Origin: Clostridia bacterium
GTDB lineage: Bacteria; Bacillota; Clostridia; UMGS1810
DNA length: 23,768 bases
Reading direction: 5' to 3'
Assembly (NCBI GenBank): GCA_016293435.1
Contig: JAEDEG010000041.1
Location: 1 to 23,768 of the forward strand
Every line of letters starts with the position of its first letter. The first letter of the stretch is position 1. The position numbers were made by a program, and so were the translations under genes. Below, piece after piece: positions 15,185 to 23,269 of the stretch. The notes below the pieces were generated by a model, which was not told the origin of the DNA, did not search any database, and saw only the letters and a program-made list of their open reading frames with translations.

Positions 15185-16534
15185 ATGCTATATCCCATAA
15201 ATCCCCTAACTGCGGCCGAGATTGTCTCTGCAACCGGAGGCGAGCTCACATCGGGCAATCCAAAGAGCGATGTTTGTGCAATAAGCTGCGACAGCCGCAC
15301 TGTAAACAGTAATACTCTCTATATTCCCTTGATAGGTGAACGCTTCGACGGTCACAGCTTCCTTCCGCAGGTGTGTGCGTCGGGCATAGGCGGTTATCTG
15401 TACAGCAGTGACTGTGAATTCGATGCTCCCTTTTCAATCCGCGTCAAAGACACCGCAAAGGCTCTTCTTGATATAGCCGCATACTACAGGAGCACTTTTA
15501 GCCTTCCTGTTGTCGGTCTAACAGGCAGTGTAGGCAAAACAACAACAAAGGAACTGATTGCCTCTGTACTTTCACAAAAGTATAATACATTGGCAACAAA
15601 AGGGAATTTTAATAATAATATTGGTGTTCCATATACCATATTCGGCATTAATTCAACTCACAATGCCGCAGTTATAGAAATGGGCATGAGCAGCTTTGGT
15701 GAGATAGAGGTTCTTTCAAAATGCGCCAAGCCCGACATCGCCGTGATTACCAACATTGGCACGTCTCACATAGAATTTCTCGGCTCGCAGGAGGGGATAC
15801 TCAAGGCTAAATGCGAGATATTTGCCGGCCTTTCTTCCGGCGGAAGAGTTGTGCTCAATGGTGACGACCCCTATCTTGATTCGCTCAGGGGCAAGCTTCC
15901 CTATGAGGTTTGCTTTGTTGGTATGAAGGATGACCGATGCGATTGCCTTGCAAAGGATATAAAATCCGGCGAAAACGGATGCTCTTTTACCGTAGACGGA
16001 GACAGCTACTCGATAAATCTTGCCGGAGCTCACAATATATACAATGCCCTCTGTGCCATAGCTGTGGGCAGAATGCTCGGCATGAATTATGCCGAAATAA
16101 ATGCCGGCCTGCGTTCTTACCACCCCGACGGTATACGTCAAAATATAATATCAACCGGAGGCTACAAGGTTATAAATGATTGCTACAATTCAAGTCCCCA
16201 GTCTGCAATAGCAGCACTGAATGTTTTATCCCAGGTTTCGTCCAAAAGAAAAATTGCGGTACTTGGCGATATTGCAGAGCTTGGCGATATGACCGAAAAG
16301 CTGCACCGTGAGGTAGGTGAAGCTGTCGAAAAGTCGGATGTTGATGTGCTTGTGGCTGTAGGTGCATCCGCCGGATTCATAGCCGAAGAGGCAAAGTCAA
16401 AGGAGGTATACACCTTTCCCGATTCCGAAAGTGCGGTAGCATTTGTGAAGGACTTTGTCAGAGAGAACGATGCAGTTTTGGTAAAGGGTTCCAGGTGCAT
16501 GAAAATGGAAAAAATTTCAGAGCTTCTTGTCTGA
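15185..16534 (+). CDS. murF: UDP-N-acetylmuramoyl-tripeptide--D-alanyl-D-alanine ligase MurF
   Basis: The product has 449 residues, normal for MurF. The N-terminal domain has ISCDSRTV followed by LFIPLIGERFDGH-like sequence, and the ATP loop is GSVGKTT (114-120), followed by the conserved asparagine-rich stretch GNFNNNIGVP. VIEMGMSSFGEI and the C-terminal VINDCYNSSPQS are family hallmarks. It attaches D-Ala-D-Ala to the UDP-MurNAc tripeptide in the cytoplasm. ATG 15185 has AAAGGA (15171-15176) 8 bases upstream. Confidence 0.97.
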   Translation: MLYPINPLTAAEIVSATGGELTSGNPKSDVCAISCDSRTVNSNTLYIPLIGERFDGHSFLPQVCASGIGGYLYSSDCEFDAPFSIRVKDTAKALLDIAAYYRSTFSLPVVGLTGSVGKTTTKELIASVLSQKYNTLATKGNFNNNIGVPYTIFGINSTHNAAVIEMGMSSFGEIEVLSKCAKPDIAVITNIGTSHIEFLGSQEGILKAKCEIFAGLSSGGRVVLNGDDPYLDSLRGKLPYEVCFVGMKDDRCDCLAKDIKSGENGCSFTVDGDSYSINLAGAHNIYNALCAIAVGRMLGMNYAEINAGLRSYHPDGIRQNIISTGGYKVINDCYNSSPQSAIAALNVLSQVSSKRKIAVLGDIAELGDMTEKLHREVGEAVEKSDVDVLVAVGASAGFIAEEAKSKEVYTFPDSESAVAFVKDFVRENDAVLVKGSRCMKMEKISELLV

Positions 16535-16562
16535 ATAATAAATACATAAGGTGGCGTTTGCT

Positions 16563-17522
16563 ATGAATATTGATACACTTATAGTAGCAGCGGTAATAGC
16601 ATTTGTTATTGCCGCAGTATGCGGTCCTGTTTTGATACCGGTTTTGCATAAGCTCAAATTCGGTCAGGAAATCAGAGAAATCGGTCCCAGCTGGCACAAG
16701 AAAAAAAGCGGTACTCCCACAATGGGCGGCTTTATTTTCATTATTCCCATAATTGTGTGTACGCTGATTTTTGTGCGCACCACACTCACCGCCTGCCTTG
16801 TATTTTTTGCCCTCAGCTTTGGGCTTGTAGGCTTTGTGGATGACTATATAAAGGTTGTCAAAAAAAGAAATCTCGGTCTTACCGAAAAGCAGAAATTTCT
16901 ACTGCAGCTTCTTTTTTCGGTTTTGTTTATATGCGTGAGTGTTTACGGACTGAATTTTATAGATACCAAAATCTTTATTCCCTTTGTCAAAACAGAAGTG
17001 GATTTGCGCATGTTTTATATACCTCTTGCACTATTTGTGCTTTTGGGTACAACCAACAGCGTCAATCTGACCGACGGTGTAGACGGTCTTGCCGCATCTG
17101 TCACATCGGTGGTATGTGCATTTTTTTCAATTCTTTCCTATGTCAAAGGGATGTACGACATTACGGTTGTAAATGCAATTTCTTTTGCTTCGCTCATGGG
17201 CTTTCTTATTTTTAACAAGCATCCAGCAAAGGTGTTTATGGGTGATACCGGCTCACTGTTTCTGGGTGGTTTGGTGTGCTCAAATGCACTGCTCATGAAA
17301 AATCCGCTCATACTCATAATTGCGGGCGGAGTTTATGTGGTCGAAACTCTATCGGTAATAATTCAGGTTACTGTTTTTAAAGCAACCAAAAAGAGAGTAT
17401 TCAAAATGAGCCCGATTCATCACCATTTTGAAATGTGCGGTTGGAGTGAGGTTCGCATTGATATTACAGCGGTGTTTGTAACCGCGCTTTTGTGCACCGC
17501 GGCATATTTTGCCTGCGTGTAA
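16563..17522 (+). CDS. mraY: Phospho-N-acetylmuramoyl-pentapeptide transferase MraY
   Basis: The product is a 319-residue polytopic membrane enzyme with about ten helices. It transfers phospho-MurNAc-pentapeptide to undecaprenyl phosphate to make lipid I. Motifs seen are GTPTMGG (50-56), the Asp pair in FVDDYIK (D93-D94), NLTDGVDG (168-175), FMGDTGSLFLGG and the HHH cluster in PIHHHFEMCGWSE (H286-H288), all parts of the Mg-binding active site. ATG 16563 is preferred over GTG 16551 because AAGGTGG (16549-16555) is spaced 7-8 bases from it. The next gene is ftsW, 41 bp later; murD, which commonly stands here, is missing. Confidence 0.97.
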   Translation: MNIDTLIVAAVIAFVIAAVCGPVLIPVLHKLKFGQEIREIGPSWHKKKSGTPTMGGFIFIIPIIVCTLIFVRTTLTACLVFFALSFGLVGFVDDYIKVVKKRNLGLTEKQKFLLQLLFSVLFICVSVYGLNFIDTKIFIPFVKTEVDLRMFYIPLALFVLLGTTNSVNLTDGVDGLAASVTSVVCAFFSILSYVKGMYDITVVNAISFASLMGFLIFNKHPAKVFMGDTGSLFLGGLVCSNALLMKNPLILIIAGGVYVVETLSVIIQVTVFKATKKRVFKMSPIHHHFEMCGWSEVRIDITAVFVTALLCTAAYFACV

Positions 17523-17563
17523 CAGCGGTTTGATTTTTAAAATTTCAAAAGGAGGAAACGCAA

Positions 17564-18688
17564 TTGGCAGCCGGGCAAAAAGTATTCAAATTAAAACCGC
17601 AAAAAAAAATGGACTATTCGTTTTTGGCAGTTGTGCTTGCGCTTCTTTGCTATGGGCTTATCATGGTTTTCAGTGCCAGCAGTGCATCTGCACACTATAA
17701 ATACGGTGATGCCCTGCATTTTATCAAGCTTCAGCTAATGTGGGCAGTTCTCGGTCTTGTTGCCATGTTTATGGCGTCGAGAGTATCCTACAAAACCATA
17801 TACAAGTATTCTCTTCATCTTATTGTGGCAAGCATTTTTCTTTTGATTTTAGTTCCGCTTATCGGTATAGAGGTAAACGGTGCAAAAAGATGGATTGGCT
17901 ACGGCCCTTTAAGATTTCAGCCGTCGGAGATTGCAAAGTTTGCAATAATTGTTTTTCTTGCACGCAGTCTCACTGTCAATCAGGAAGCGCTCAAAACCTT
18001 TACCAAGGGATTTTTGCCCTATATATGCATAATCGGGCTTATGGCACTTTTGGTATTTATCGAGCCTCATCTTAGCGGTGCGGTTGTAATTGCCATGGTG
18101 GGCTTTATTGTGCTTTGGGCGGCAGGTGCAAAAATTTCACACTTTTTGATAATAGGCGGCCCTGTACTTGCGGTTTTGTGCGTAGCTATGTTTAGTGCAT
18201 CCTACAGAGTTGCTCGTTTCACAAGCTTTTTAGACCCCTTTAAGGATACCACCGGCGAAAGCTATCAGATAATACAGTCACTCTATGCTATAGGAAGCGG
18301 CGGCATATTTGGCGTTGGTCTGGGGCAGAGCCGTCAAAAATATCTGTATCTGCCCGAAGCACAAAATGACTTTATATTTTCAATCATATGCGAAGAGCTG
18401 GGCTTTGTGGGTGCATTGCTTCTTGTTGTACTGTTTGTATTACTCATTTTCAAGGGTATAAAAATTGCCATGAATGCCCCCGATAAATTTTCAAGACTTA
18501 CCGTGATAGGAATTATGGGACTTATATCGGTTCAGGTGGTAATAAATATTGCCGTTGTAACCTCGTCAATTCCGGCAACCGGTATGCCTCTTCCGTTTTT
18601 TAGCTACGGAGGATCGTCTCTTCTCTTTATTCTTTCCGAAATGGGTGTAGTACTGTCTATATCCAGAGAGGGCGACACACCAAATTAA
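17564..18688 (+). CDS. ftsW: SEDS peptidoglycan polymerase FtsW/SpoVE
   Basis: The product has 374 residues and around ten membrane helices, starting near residue 18. SEDS hallmarks are NGAKRWIGYGPLRFQPSEIAK (from residue 105), EPHLSG in the middle, LPEAQNDFIFS with the extracellular loop, and TGMPLPFFSYGGSSLL near the C-terminus. SEDS proteins are glycosyltransferases that polymerise lipid II together with a class B PBP, here the one encoded upstream. The start is TTG 17564 with AAAGGAGG (17548-17555) upstream. FtsW and SpoVE cannot be separated by sequence alone; the symbol reflects the dcw location. Confidence 0.93.
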   Translation: MAAGQKVFKLKPQKKMDYSFLAVVLALLCYGLIMVFSASSASAHYKYGDALHFIKLQLMWAVLGLVAMFMASRVSYKTIYKYSLHLIVASIFLLILVPLIGIEVNGAKRWIGYGPLRFQPSEIAKFAIIVFLARSLTVNQEALKTFTKGFLPYICIIGLMALLVFIEPHLSGAVVIAMVGFIVLWAAGAKISHFLIIGGPVLAVLCVAMFSASYRVARFTSFLDPFKDTTGESYQIIQSLYAIGSGGIFGVGLGQSRQKYLYLPEAQNDFIFSIICEELGFVGALLLVVLFVLLIFKGIKIAMNAPDKFSRLTVIGIMGLISVQVVINIAVVTSSIPATGMPLPFFSYGGSSLLFILSEMGVVLSISREGDTPN

Positions 18689-18711
18689 ACTGTGACACTG
18701 AGGTGGATAAA

Positions 18712-19809
18712 TTGAAAATATTACTTGCCGGCGGAGGCACTGCCGGTCATATCAATCCGGCGCTTGCCATTGCCGACTATGCAGTCCGCATGGACAAAAG
18801 CACCGAAATACTTTTTATAGGCACCAAAAAAGGAATGGAGAGCACTCTTGTTCCTAAGGCGGGCTACAATATAAGATATATCAAGGTTGAGGGACTGAGC
18901 AAAAAGCTCACACTCAAGAATATCAAGTCTCTTTATCATATGATTGCCGCAAAAAGCAAATGCAAAAAAATAATCAAGGAATTTGCTCCCGACGTGGTTG
19001 TCGGTACTGGAGGCTATGTGTGTGCCCCTGCTGTTATGGCGGCAAATGCTCTTGGTATTCCCACCCTCATTCATGAGCAGAATGTATTTCCCGGCAGTGC
19101 CATAAAGCTTTTGTCCAAAAGCTCAACCGTTACTGCCATCAGCTTTGAGGACAGCCGCAAATATCTCCCGGATGCAAAAGAAATTCTCATGACAGGCAAC
19201 CCCATAAGACCTGAAATTCTTGCATGCAACAGAGATTATGCCAGAGGAAAGCTCGGCGTAGGCGACAAAAAGCTTATTTTGATATTTGGAGGAAGCCTTG
19301 GCGCCAATGCCATAAATTCTGTTGCACTCGAATTTATTTCAACCATCAAGAGAGAGGATAATATAAAAGTCCTTTTTGCAACGGGACAGCGTAATTATGA
19401 TGAAGTTTGTGCCGAAGCAAAAAGAAAGGGTATAAAAACACAGTCCGATATAGATATAGTACCATATATTCACAATATGGACGAGGTGATGAATGCGGCA
19501 GATATTGTGGTGTGCCGCTCGGGAGCCATTACCGTATCTGAGCTTTGCGCCTTAGCAAAGCCCGCCATACTGGTTCCCTCGCCCAATGTTACCAACAATC
19601 ATCAAGAATATAATGCCAGAGCACTTTCGGACAACGGTGCCGCAATAACAATTCTTGAGCGTGATTTTACCGTCGAAGCTCTGAAAAATGCATTGTCCGG
19701 TCTTCTTTGCAACAACGATGCCATAAAGACCATGAGCATAAAATCTGCTTCTATAAGCAGTGTAAATGCTCTGGATATAATATATAAAAAACTTGGGCAG
19801 ATAAGCTGA
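18712..19809 (+). CDS. murG: Undecaprenyl-PP-MurNAc-pentapeptide N-acetylglucosaminyltransferase MurG
   Basis: The product has 365 residues with the GT-B fold. The N-terminal glycine loop GGGTAGH (7-13), HEQN (121-124) with the following FPGSA, and the C-terminal UDP-GlcNAc site RSGAITVSEL (~269-278) and HQEYNA are all present. It adds GlcNAc to lipid I on the inner membrane face to give lipid II. TTG 18712 is chosen because GAGGTGG (18700-18706) is spaced 5 bases from it; GTG 18703 lies inside that binding site. The stop codon sits in the loop of a hairpin (19794-19819), described separately. Confidence 0.96.
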   Translation: MKILLAGGGTAGHINPALAIADYAVRMDKSTEILFIGTKKGMESTLVPKAGYNIRYIKVEGLSKKLTLKNIKSLYHMIAAKSKCKKIIKEFAPDVVVGTGGYVCAPAVMAANALGIPTLIHEQNVFPGSAIKLLSKSSTVTAISFEDSRKYLPDAKEILMTGNPIRPEILACNRDYARGKLGVGDKKLILIFGGSLGANAINSVALEFISTIKREDNIKVLFATGQRNYDEVCAEAKRKGIKTQSDIDIVPYIHNMDEVMNAADIVVCRSGAITVSELCALAKPAILVPSPNVTNNHQEYNARALSDNGAAITILERDFTVEALKNALSGLLCNNDAIKTMSIKSASISSVNALDIIYKKLGQIS

Positions 19810-19819
19810 TGTCTGCCCA
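19794..19819. promoter_or_regulatory. Hairpin enclosing the murG stop codon
   Basis: TGGGCAGA (19794-19801) pairs perfectly with TCTGCCCA (19812-19819) around a 10-base loop that holds the murG TGA. No T tract follows. It could affect termination, ribosome release or coupling to murA, or it may be a weak stability element. Confidence 0.5.
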
Positions 19820-19840
19820 TAGCGGCTTGCCAATTAAACC

Positions 19841-19892
19841 TTGTAAGCTCCGCACCTCCTATTACCTACCTACCAAATCGCGGAGCTTACAA
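19841..19892. promoter_or_regulatory. 13-bp stem-loop in the murA leader, loop complementary to the murA Shine-Dalgarno
   Basis: TTGTAAGCTCCGC (19841-19853) pairs perfectly with GCGGAGCTTACAA (19880-19892) around a 26-base pyrimidine-rich loop. CACCTCC (19853-19859), at the edge of the loop, is the exact complement of GGAGGTG (19952-19958) at the murA binding site. CTCCGCAC (19848-19855) can also pair with GTGCGGAG (19948-19955), so alternative folds exist. No T run follows the 3' arm, which argues against a simple terminator. A translational control role is inferred. Confidence 0.6.
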
Positions 19893-19963
19893 CTTTGATA
19901 ATGCAGGCACACAACACACCGCTTTCGCATAATATGTAAGCATAATAGTGCGGAGGTGGTCAT

Positions 19964-21217
19964 ATGAACCGCTATAAAATAGAGGGTGGGTATGAGCTTT
20001 TTGGAAAGATAAGAGTTCACGGCTCAAAAAATGCAGCCCTGCCCATACTTGCTGCCACAATAGTAAACGGCGGCAAAAGTATAATACATAACTGTCCCGA
20101 TTTGTCAGATGTGAGCTCAAGCCTTGAAATTTTAAAGTTTCTGGGCTGCAAGGTTCAAAGGGACGGCAGTGATATATTTGTGGATTCTTCTTGTCTTTAT
20201 GAGAGGGATATTCCCCCGTCTGCAATGTGTCAGACCCGTGGCTCCACAATTTTTGCCGGAGCACTTCTTGCTCGGTGCAAAAGGGCGTTTATCGCCGGCA
20301 GCGGAGGCTGCTGTATAGGCCTTCGTCCCATCGATTTGCACCTTAAGGCGTTCAGGGAGATGGGCATAGATGTGTCGTGCACCGAGATGGGTGTTTTGTG
20401 CCGTGGAGCTCAAAGTGCTGATGCGGAAATTGTTCTTTCCTTTCCGTCGGTAGGTGCTACCGAAAACATAATGCTTGCCGCGTCATCATACAGTGGGCTC
20501 ACCGTAATACACGGTGCCGCCAAAGAACCCGAAATTCAAAACCTTGCCGATTATCTAAGGTGCATTGGTGTGAGTATAATCGGTGACGGCACAGAAAAAA
20601 TTGAAATCACAGGTACCTCGCATCCCTGCGATGCCGAGATTGACATAATTCCCGACCGCATAGTCGCGGCCACATATGCCTGCGCTGTTGCGTGCAGCGG
20701 CGGCAGGGTGGAGGTGTGTAGGATTGCACCCTCGCTACTTTCTCCTTATCTGGATGCTCTTTCGTCTATGGGGATGAGCGTAGATGTTGCAAAGGATAGC
20801 TTCGTGGTTTGTAAAAATCACAGATGTCGGAGCCTGCCTTTAGTCTCTACTGCTCCGTATCCCGGCTTTCCTACCGATTGCCAGCCGCTCATTGCGGCAC
20901 CACTTACAACTGCTTCAGGGGTTTCGTTGGTGGAGGAGAGAGTTTTTGAAAACAGGTTCGGCCACTGTCATAGACTTGCGGCTATGGGTGCCGATATTGA
21001 TATATCAGGGAGCACTGCTGTCATAAAAGGCGTGGAACGTCTTTGCGGAGCAACTGTCGATGCATGTGATTTAAGATGCGGAGCCGCGCTGACGGCTGCA
21101 GCTCTCGGAGCAGAGGGGTTCACATATCTGGCAGGTGCCTGCTATATAGAAAGAGGATATGAAAATCTTTTCAGCGATTTTACGCATCTTGGAGCCAAAA
21201 TAGAGAGGATTGAATGA
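19964..21217 (+). CDS. murA: UDP-N-acetylglucosamine 1-carboxyvinyltransferase MurA
   Basis: The product has 417 residues, normal for MurA, which transfers enolpyruvate from PEP to UDP-GlcNAc as the first committed step of peptidoglycan synthesis. K22-N23 in GSKNAALP and the flexible loop GGCCIGLRPIDLHL, with C116 at the position of the E. coli C115 nucleophile, are present. The C-terminal DLRCGAAL holds the conserved Arg. C116 predicts fosfomycin binding, unlike Cys-to-Asp homologues. The protein is unusually rich in cysteine (22 of 417), including a second Cys next to the nucleophile. ATG 19964 lies 5 bases after GGAGGTG (19952-19958). The start of ftsQ overlaps its stop by ATGA. Confidence 0.95.
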   Translation: MNRYKIEGGYELFGKIRVHGSKNAALPILAATIVNGGKSIIHNCPDLSDVSSSLEILKFLGCKVQRDGSDIFVDSSCLYERDIPPSAMCQTRGSTIFAGALLARCKRAFIAGSGGCCIGLRPIDLHLKAFREMGIDVSCTEMGVLCRGAQSADAEIVLSFPSVGATENIMLAASSYSGLTVIHGAAKEPEIQNLADYLRCIGVSIIGDGTEKIEITGTSHPCDAEIDIIPDRIVAATYACAVACSGGRVEVCRIAPSLLSPYLDALSSMGMSVDVAKDSFVVCKNHRCRSLPLVSTAPYPGFPTDCQPLIAAPLTTASGVSLVEERVFENRFGHCHRLAAMGADIDISGSTAVIKGVERLCGATVDACDLRCGAALTAAALGAEGFTYLAGACYIERGYENLFSDFTHLGAKIERIE

Positions 21218-22014
21218 CAATGAGCGACAATGCACAAAATAATGAACAAAAACAGCGTTCTGCATACAAAACTACCCTCAGACGTACCAAAATTGCAGGC
21301 ATACTATGTATAGTGATTGTCGCAGTTGTGATGGTTCTTATGTCGCCGATATTTAATGTAAAAAGCATTCTGGTTGAGGGTAACAATAAATATGAAGATT
21401 CAGCAATAATCAAGGCTTCGGGTATTTCAAAGGGAGACAGCATATTCTCCGTAAAGTCGGATAGCGCGGAGCAAAAAATTGCACAGCTCGGCAGAATATC
21501 GTCGGTAACGGTTTCGCGTGCTCTTCCGCACAAAATTGTTATTGAGATAAACGAGAAGATTGAGTGTGCATATATAAAAGAAAAAGGCGCATATACGGGA
21601 ATAGACGAAACCGGTAAGATAATGATAACCGGAGCTCAGATTGAAGAAAAAGCACCGGTAATATACGGCGTGAAGCTGTCCGATTCTGAGCAGGGACAGT
21701 TTATGAAAATCGATTCAAAACAGGCCAAGGAGGTTTCGTCACTTCTGACGCGTATGCTCACAGAGCTCAAAAATCAGGGTATAATTTCAAAAATCAAAAC
21801 AATTGATATCACAAATCTTTCCGACATTCGCATGACCCTGACCAACGAAACTCTGGTAAACCTCGGTAAAGACGGAAGCGAGGACGGAGATAATATCGAA
21901 TATAAGATAGCATATCTCAAGGTCATAATTCCCGATCTACCCGAATCACAGGTGGGAGGTGTAATAGAGCTGTCTGATACAGAGAACGTAACCAGCAGTA
22001 TATCAGAGAAGTAA
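21214..22014 (+). CDS. ftsQ: Cell division protein FtsQ/DivIB
   Basis: The product is a 266-residue bitopic membrane protein: a short basic cytoplasmic tail (1-25), one membrane helix (~26-44), then a POTRA domain (~47-115) beginning FNVKSILVEGNNKYEDSAI, and an extracytoplasmic beta domain. DivIB/FtsQ joins FtsL and DivIC in the divisome. ATG 21214 overlaps the murA stop (ATGA) with GAGAGG (21203-21208) spaced 5 bases; ATG 21220 is an equally possible start two codons later. ftsA, which often follows ftsQ, is not present. Confidence 0.92.
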   Translation: MTMSDNAQNNEQKQRSAYKTTLRRTKIAGILCIVIVAVVMVLMSPIFNVKSILVEGNNKYEDSAIIKASGISKGDSIFSVKSDSAEQKIAQLGRISSVTVSRALPHKIVIEINEKIECAYIKEKGAYTGIDETGKIMITGAQIEEKAPVIYGVKLSDSEQGQFMKIDSKQAKEVSSLLTRMLTELKNQGIISKIKTIDITNLSDIRMTLTNETLVNLGKDGSEDGDNIEYKIAYLKVIIPDLPESQVGGVIELSDTENVTSSISEK

Positions 22015-22072
22015 ATTGACAGGGCAGAAAATTGTTTATTTTGTACAAAAATATAAAAACCCCAAAAAAACT

Positions 22073-22102
22073 ATAGCATTATCAGCAATGTTGTGCTATA
22101 AT
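22073..22102 (+). promoter_or_regulatory. Extended -10 promoter of ftsZ overlapped by an inverted repeat
   Basis: TGCTATAAT (22094-22102) is a full extended -10 element with a perfect TATAAT; no good -35 box is present at 16-18 bp. ATAGCA (22073-22078) and TGCTAT (22094-22099) form a 6-bp inverted repeat whose right half covers the extended -10, so it could be an operator. A start near 22109 would leave a ~25-base leader before the ftsZ GTG. Confidence 0.6.
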
Positions 22103-22133
22103 TAATGTACTATGGGATAGAGGAGGAAGAATC

Positions 22134-23195
22134 GTGTTAGAATTTGATAACGAAAGAGAAATAGTTGGAGCCAATATGAAAGTTGTCGGCGTTGGCGGCG
22201 GCGGAAACAATGCTCTCGACCGCATGATTGAAGACGGACTTTCCGGCGTTGAATTTATAGCAATAAATACAGACAAACAGGTTTTATTCGGCGAAAATGC
22301 TTCTAAGGCAAACGGCAAAATCCAGATTGGTGAAAAGCTCACCAAGGGTCTTGGTGCCGGTGCAAATCCCGAAATCGGTCAGAAGGCTGCCGAAGAAAGC
22401 CGCGACGAAATCAAACAGGCACTTGCAGAAGCCAACATGGTGTTTGTTACTGCAGGTATGGGCGGCGGTACCGGCACAGGTGCTGCTCCTATAGTTGCGT
22501 CAATTGCAAAAGAAATGGGTATACTCACCGTTGGTGTAGTTACCAAGCCCTTTGTTTTTGAGGGCAAGCAGAGAATGGAGCGTGCCGAAAAGGGTGTTGA
22601 AGTTCTCAAAGACTGTGTAGATGCTCTCGTTGTTATCCCAAATAATAAGCTTCTTGACATATGCGACCGCAAAACATCCATGAAGGATGCCTTTAAGATG
22701 GCAGACAAAATTCTCAGTCAGGGTGTAAAAGGTATATCCGACCTTATCACAAGCCCCGGTTACATCAATCTTGACTTTGCTGATATTTCATCCGTTATGA
22801 GAAACACAGGTGTTGCCCACATGGGTATCGGTCGCGCTTCAGGTGATAACAGAGCAGAAGATGCAGTTAAAGATGCAATCTACAGTCCGCTTCTCGAAAC
22901 AACAATCGACGGAGCTAAAAAGGTTGTGCTCAATGTTGCAGGCTCAAGCGACCTCAGCCTTATGGAAATCGAGCAGGCTTCCGAGCTTGTTCATCAGCTT
23001 GTTGATCCCGATGCAAACATTATCTTCGGTACATCTATCGACGAATCTCTCGGTGATGAAATTGTCATTACTGTTGTTGCAACGGGCTTTGAAGACGGAA
23101 AGTCTGCAAAATCAGAAACTCCTGAGCTTTCAGTCGACAGCGGTTTTACCGATGTTGGGGGTTTTGAGATTCCTGATTTTCTTAACAGAAGATAA
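22134..23195 (+). CDS. ftsZ: Cell division GTPase FtsZ
   Basis: The product has 353 residues and forms the cytoplasmic Z-ring. The nucleotide-binding core shows VGVGGGGNNALDRM (18-31), the tubulin signature GGGTGTGAAP (110-119) and the T7 loop NLDFADIS that completes the GTPase site of the next subunit. The disordered linker is very short (about 25 residues), and the protein ends in the conserved C-terminal peptide FEIPDFLNRR that binds partners such as FtsA or SepF. GTG 22134 follows AGGAGG (22121-22126) at a spacing of 7. The gene has its own promoter and is probably also read from upstream. ftsA is absent from this locus, so the membrane tether may be SepF or a distant FtsA. Confidence 0.98.
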   Translation: MLEFDNEREIVGANMKVVGVGGGGNNALDRMIEDGLSGVEFIAINTDKQVLFGENASKANGKIQIGEKLTKGLGAGANPEIGQKAAEESRDEIKQALAEANMVFVTAGMGGGTGTGAAPIVASIAKEMGILTVGVVTKPFVFEGKQRMERAEKGVEVLKDCVDALVVIPNNKLLDICDRKTSMKDAFKMADKILSQGVKGISDLITSPGYINLDFADISSVMRNTGVAHMGIGRASGDNRAEDAVKDAIYSPLLETTIDGAKKVVLNVAGSSDLSLMEIEQASELVHQLVDPDANIIFGTSIDESLGDEIVITVVATGFEDGKSAKSETPELSVDSGFTDVGGFEIPDFLNRR

Positions 23196-23201
23196 TTGTG
23201 T

Positions 23202-23239
23202 ACAAATATGCTGTATATTTATATGTACAGCATATTTGT
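23202..23239. terminator. Stem-loop between ftsZ and nrdR
   Basis: ACAAATATGCTGTA (23202-23215) pairs perfectly over 14 bp with TACAGCATATTTGT (23226-23239) around a 10-base loop. The stem is AT-rich and only a weak T-rich tail (TTTAATTATA) follows, so it may be a partial terminator setting the ftsZ:nrdR ratio, or a 3'-end stabiliser. Confidence 0.55.
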
Positions 23240-23269
23240 TTAATTATACCGCAATCGGAGGATTTAATA

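Noticed and set aside
22016..22021. Perfect TTGACA -35 hexamer just after the ftsQ stop
   Set aside because: No acceptable -10 box lies 16-18 bp downstream; the extended -10 at 22094-22102 is a better ftsZ promoter candidate.
22039..22050. Palindrome TTTTGTACAAAA upstream of ftsZ
   Set aside because: Short and AT-rich, likely by chance in this composition.
23202..23239. Possible NrdR-box autoregulatory sites in front of nrdR
   Set aside because: The palindrome does not fit the 16-bp NrdR-box consensus in paired copies; it reads better as a simple stem-loop.
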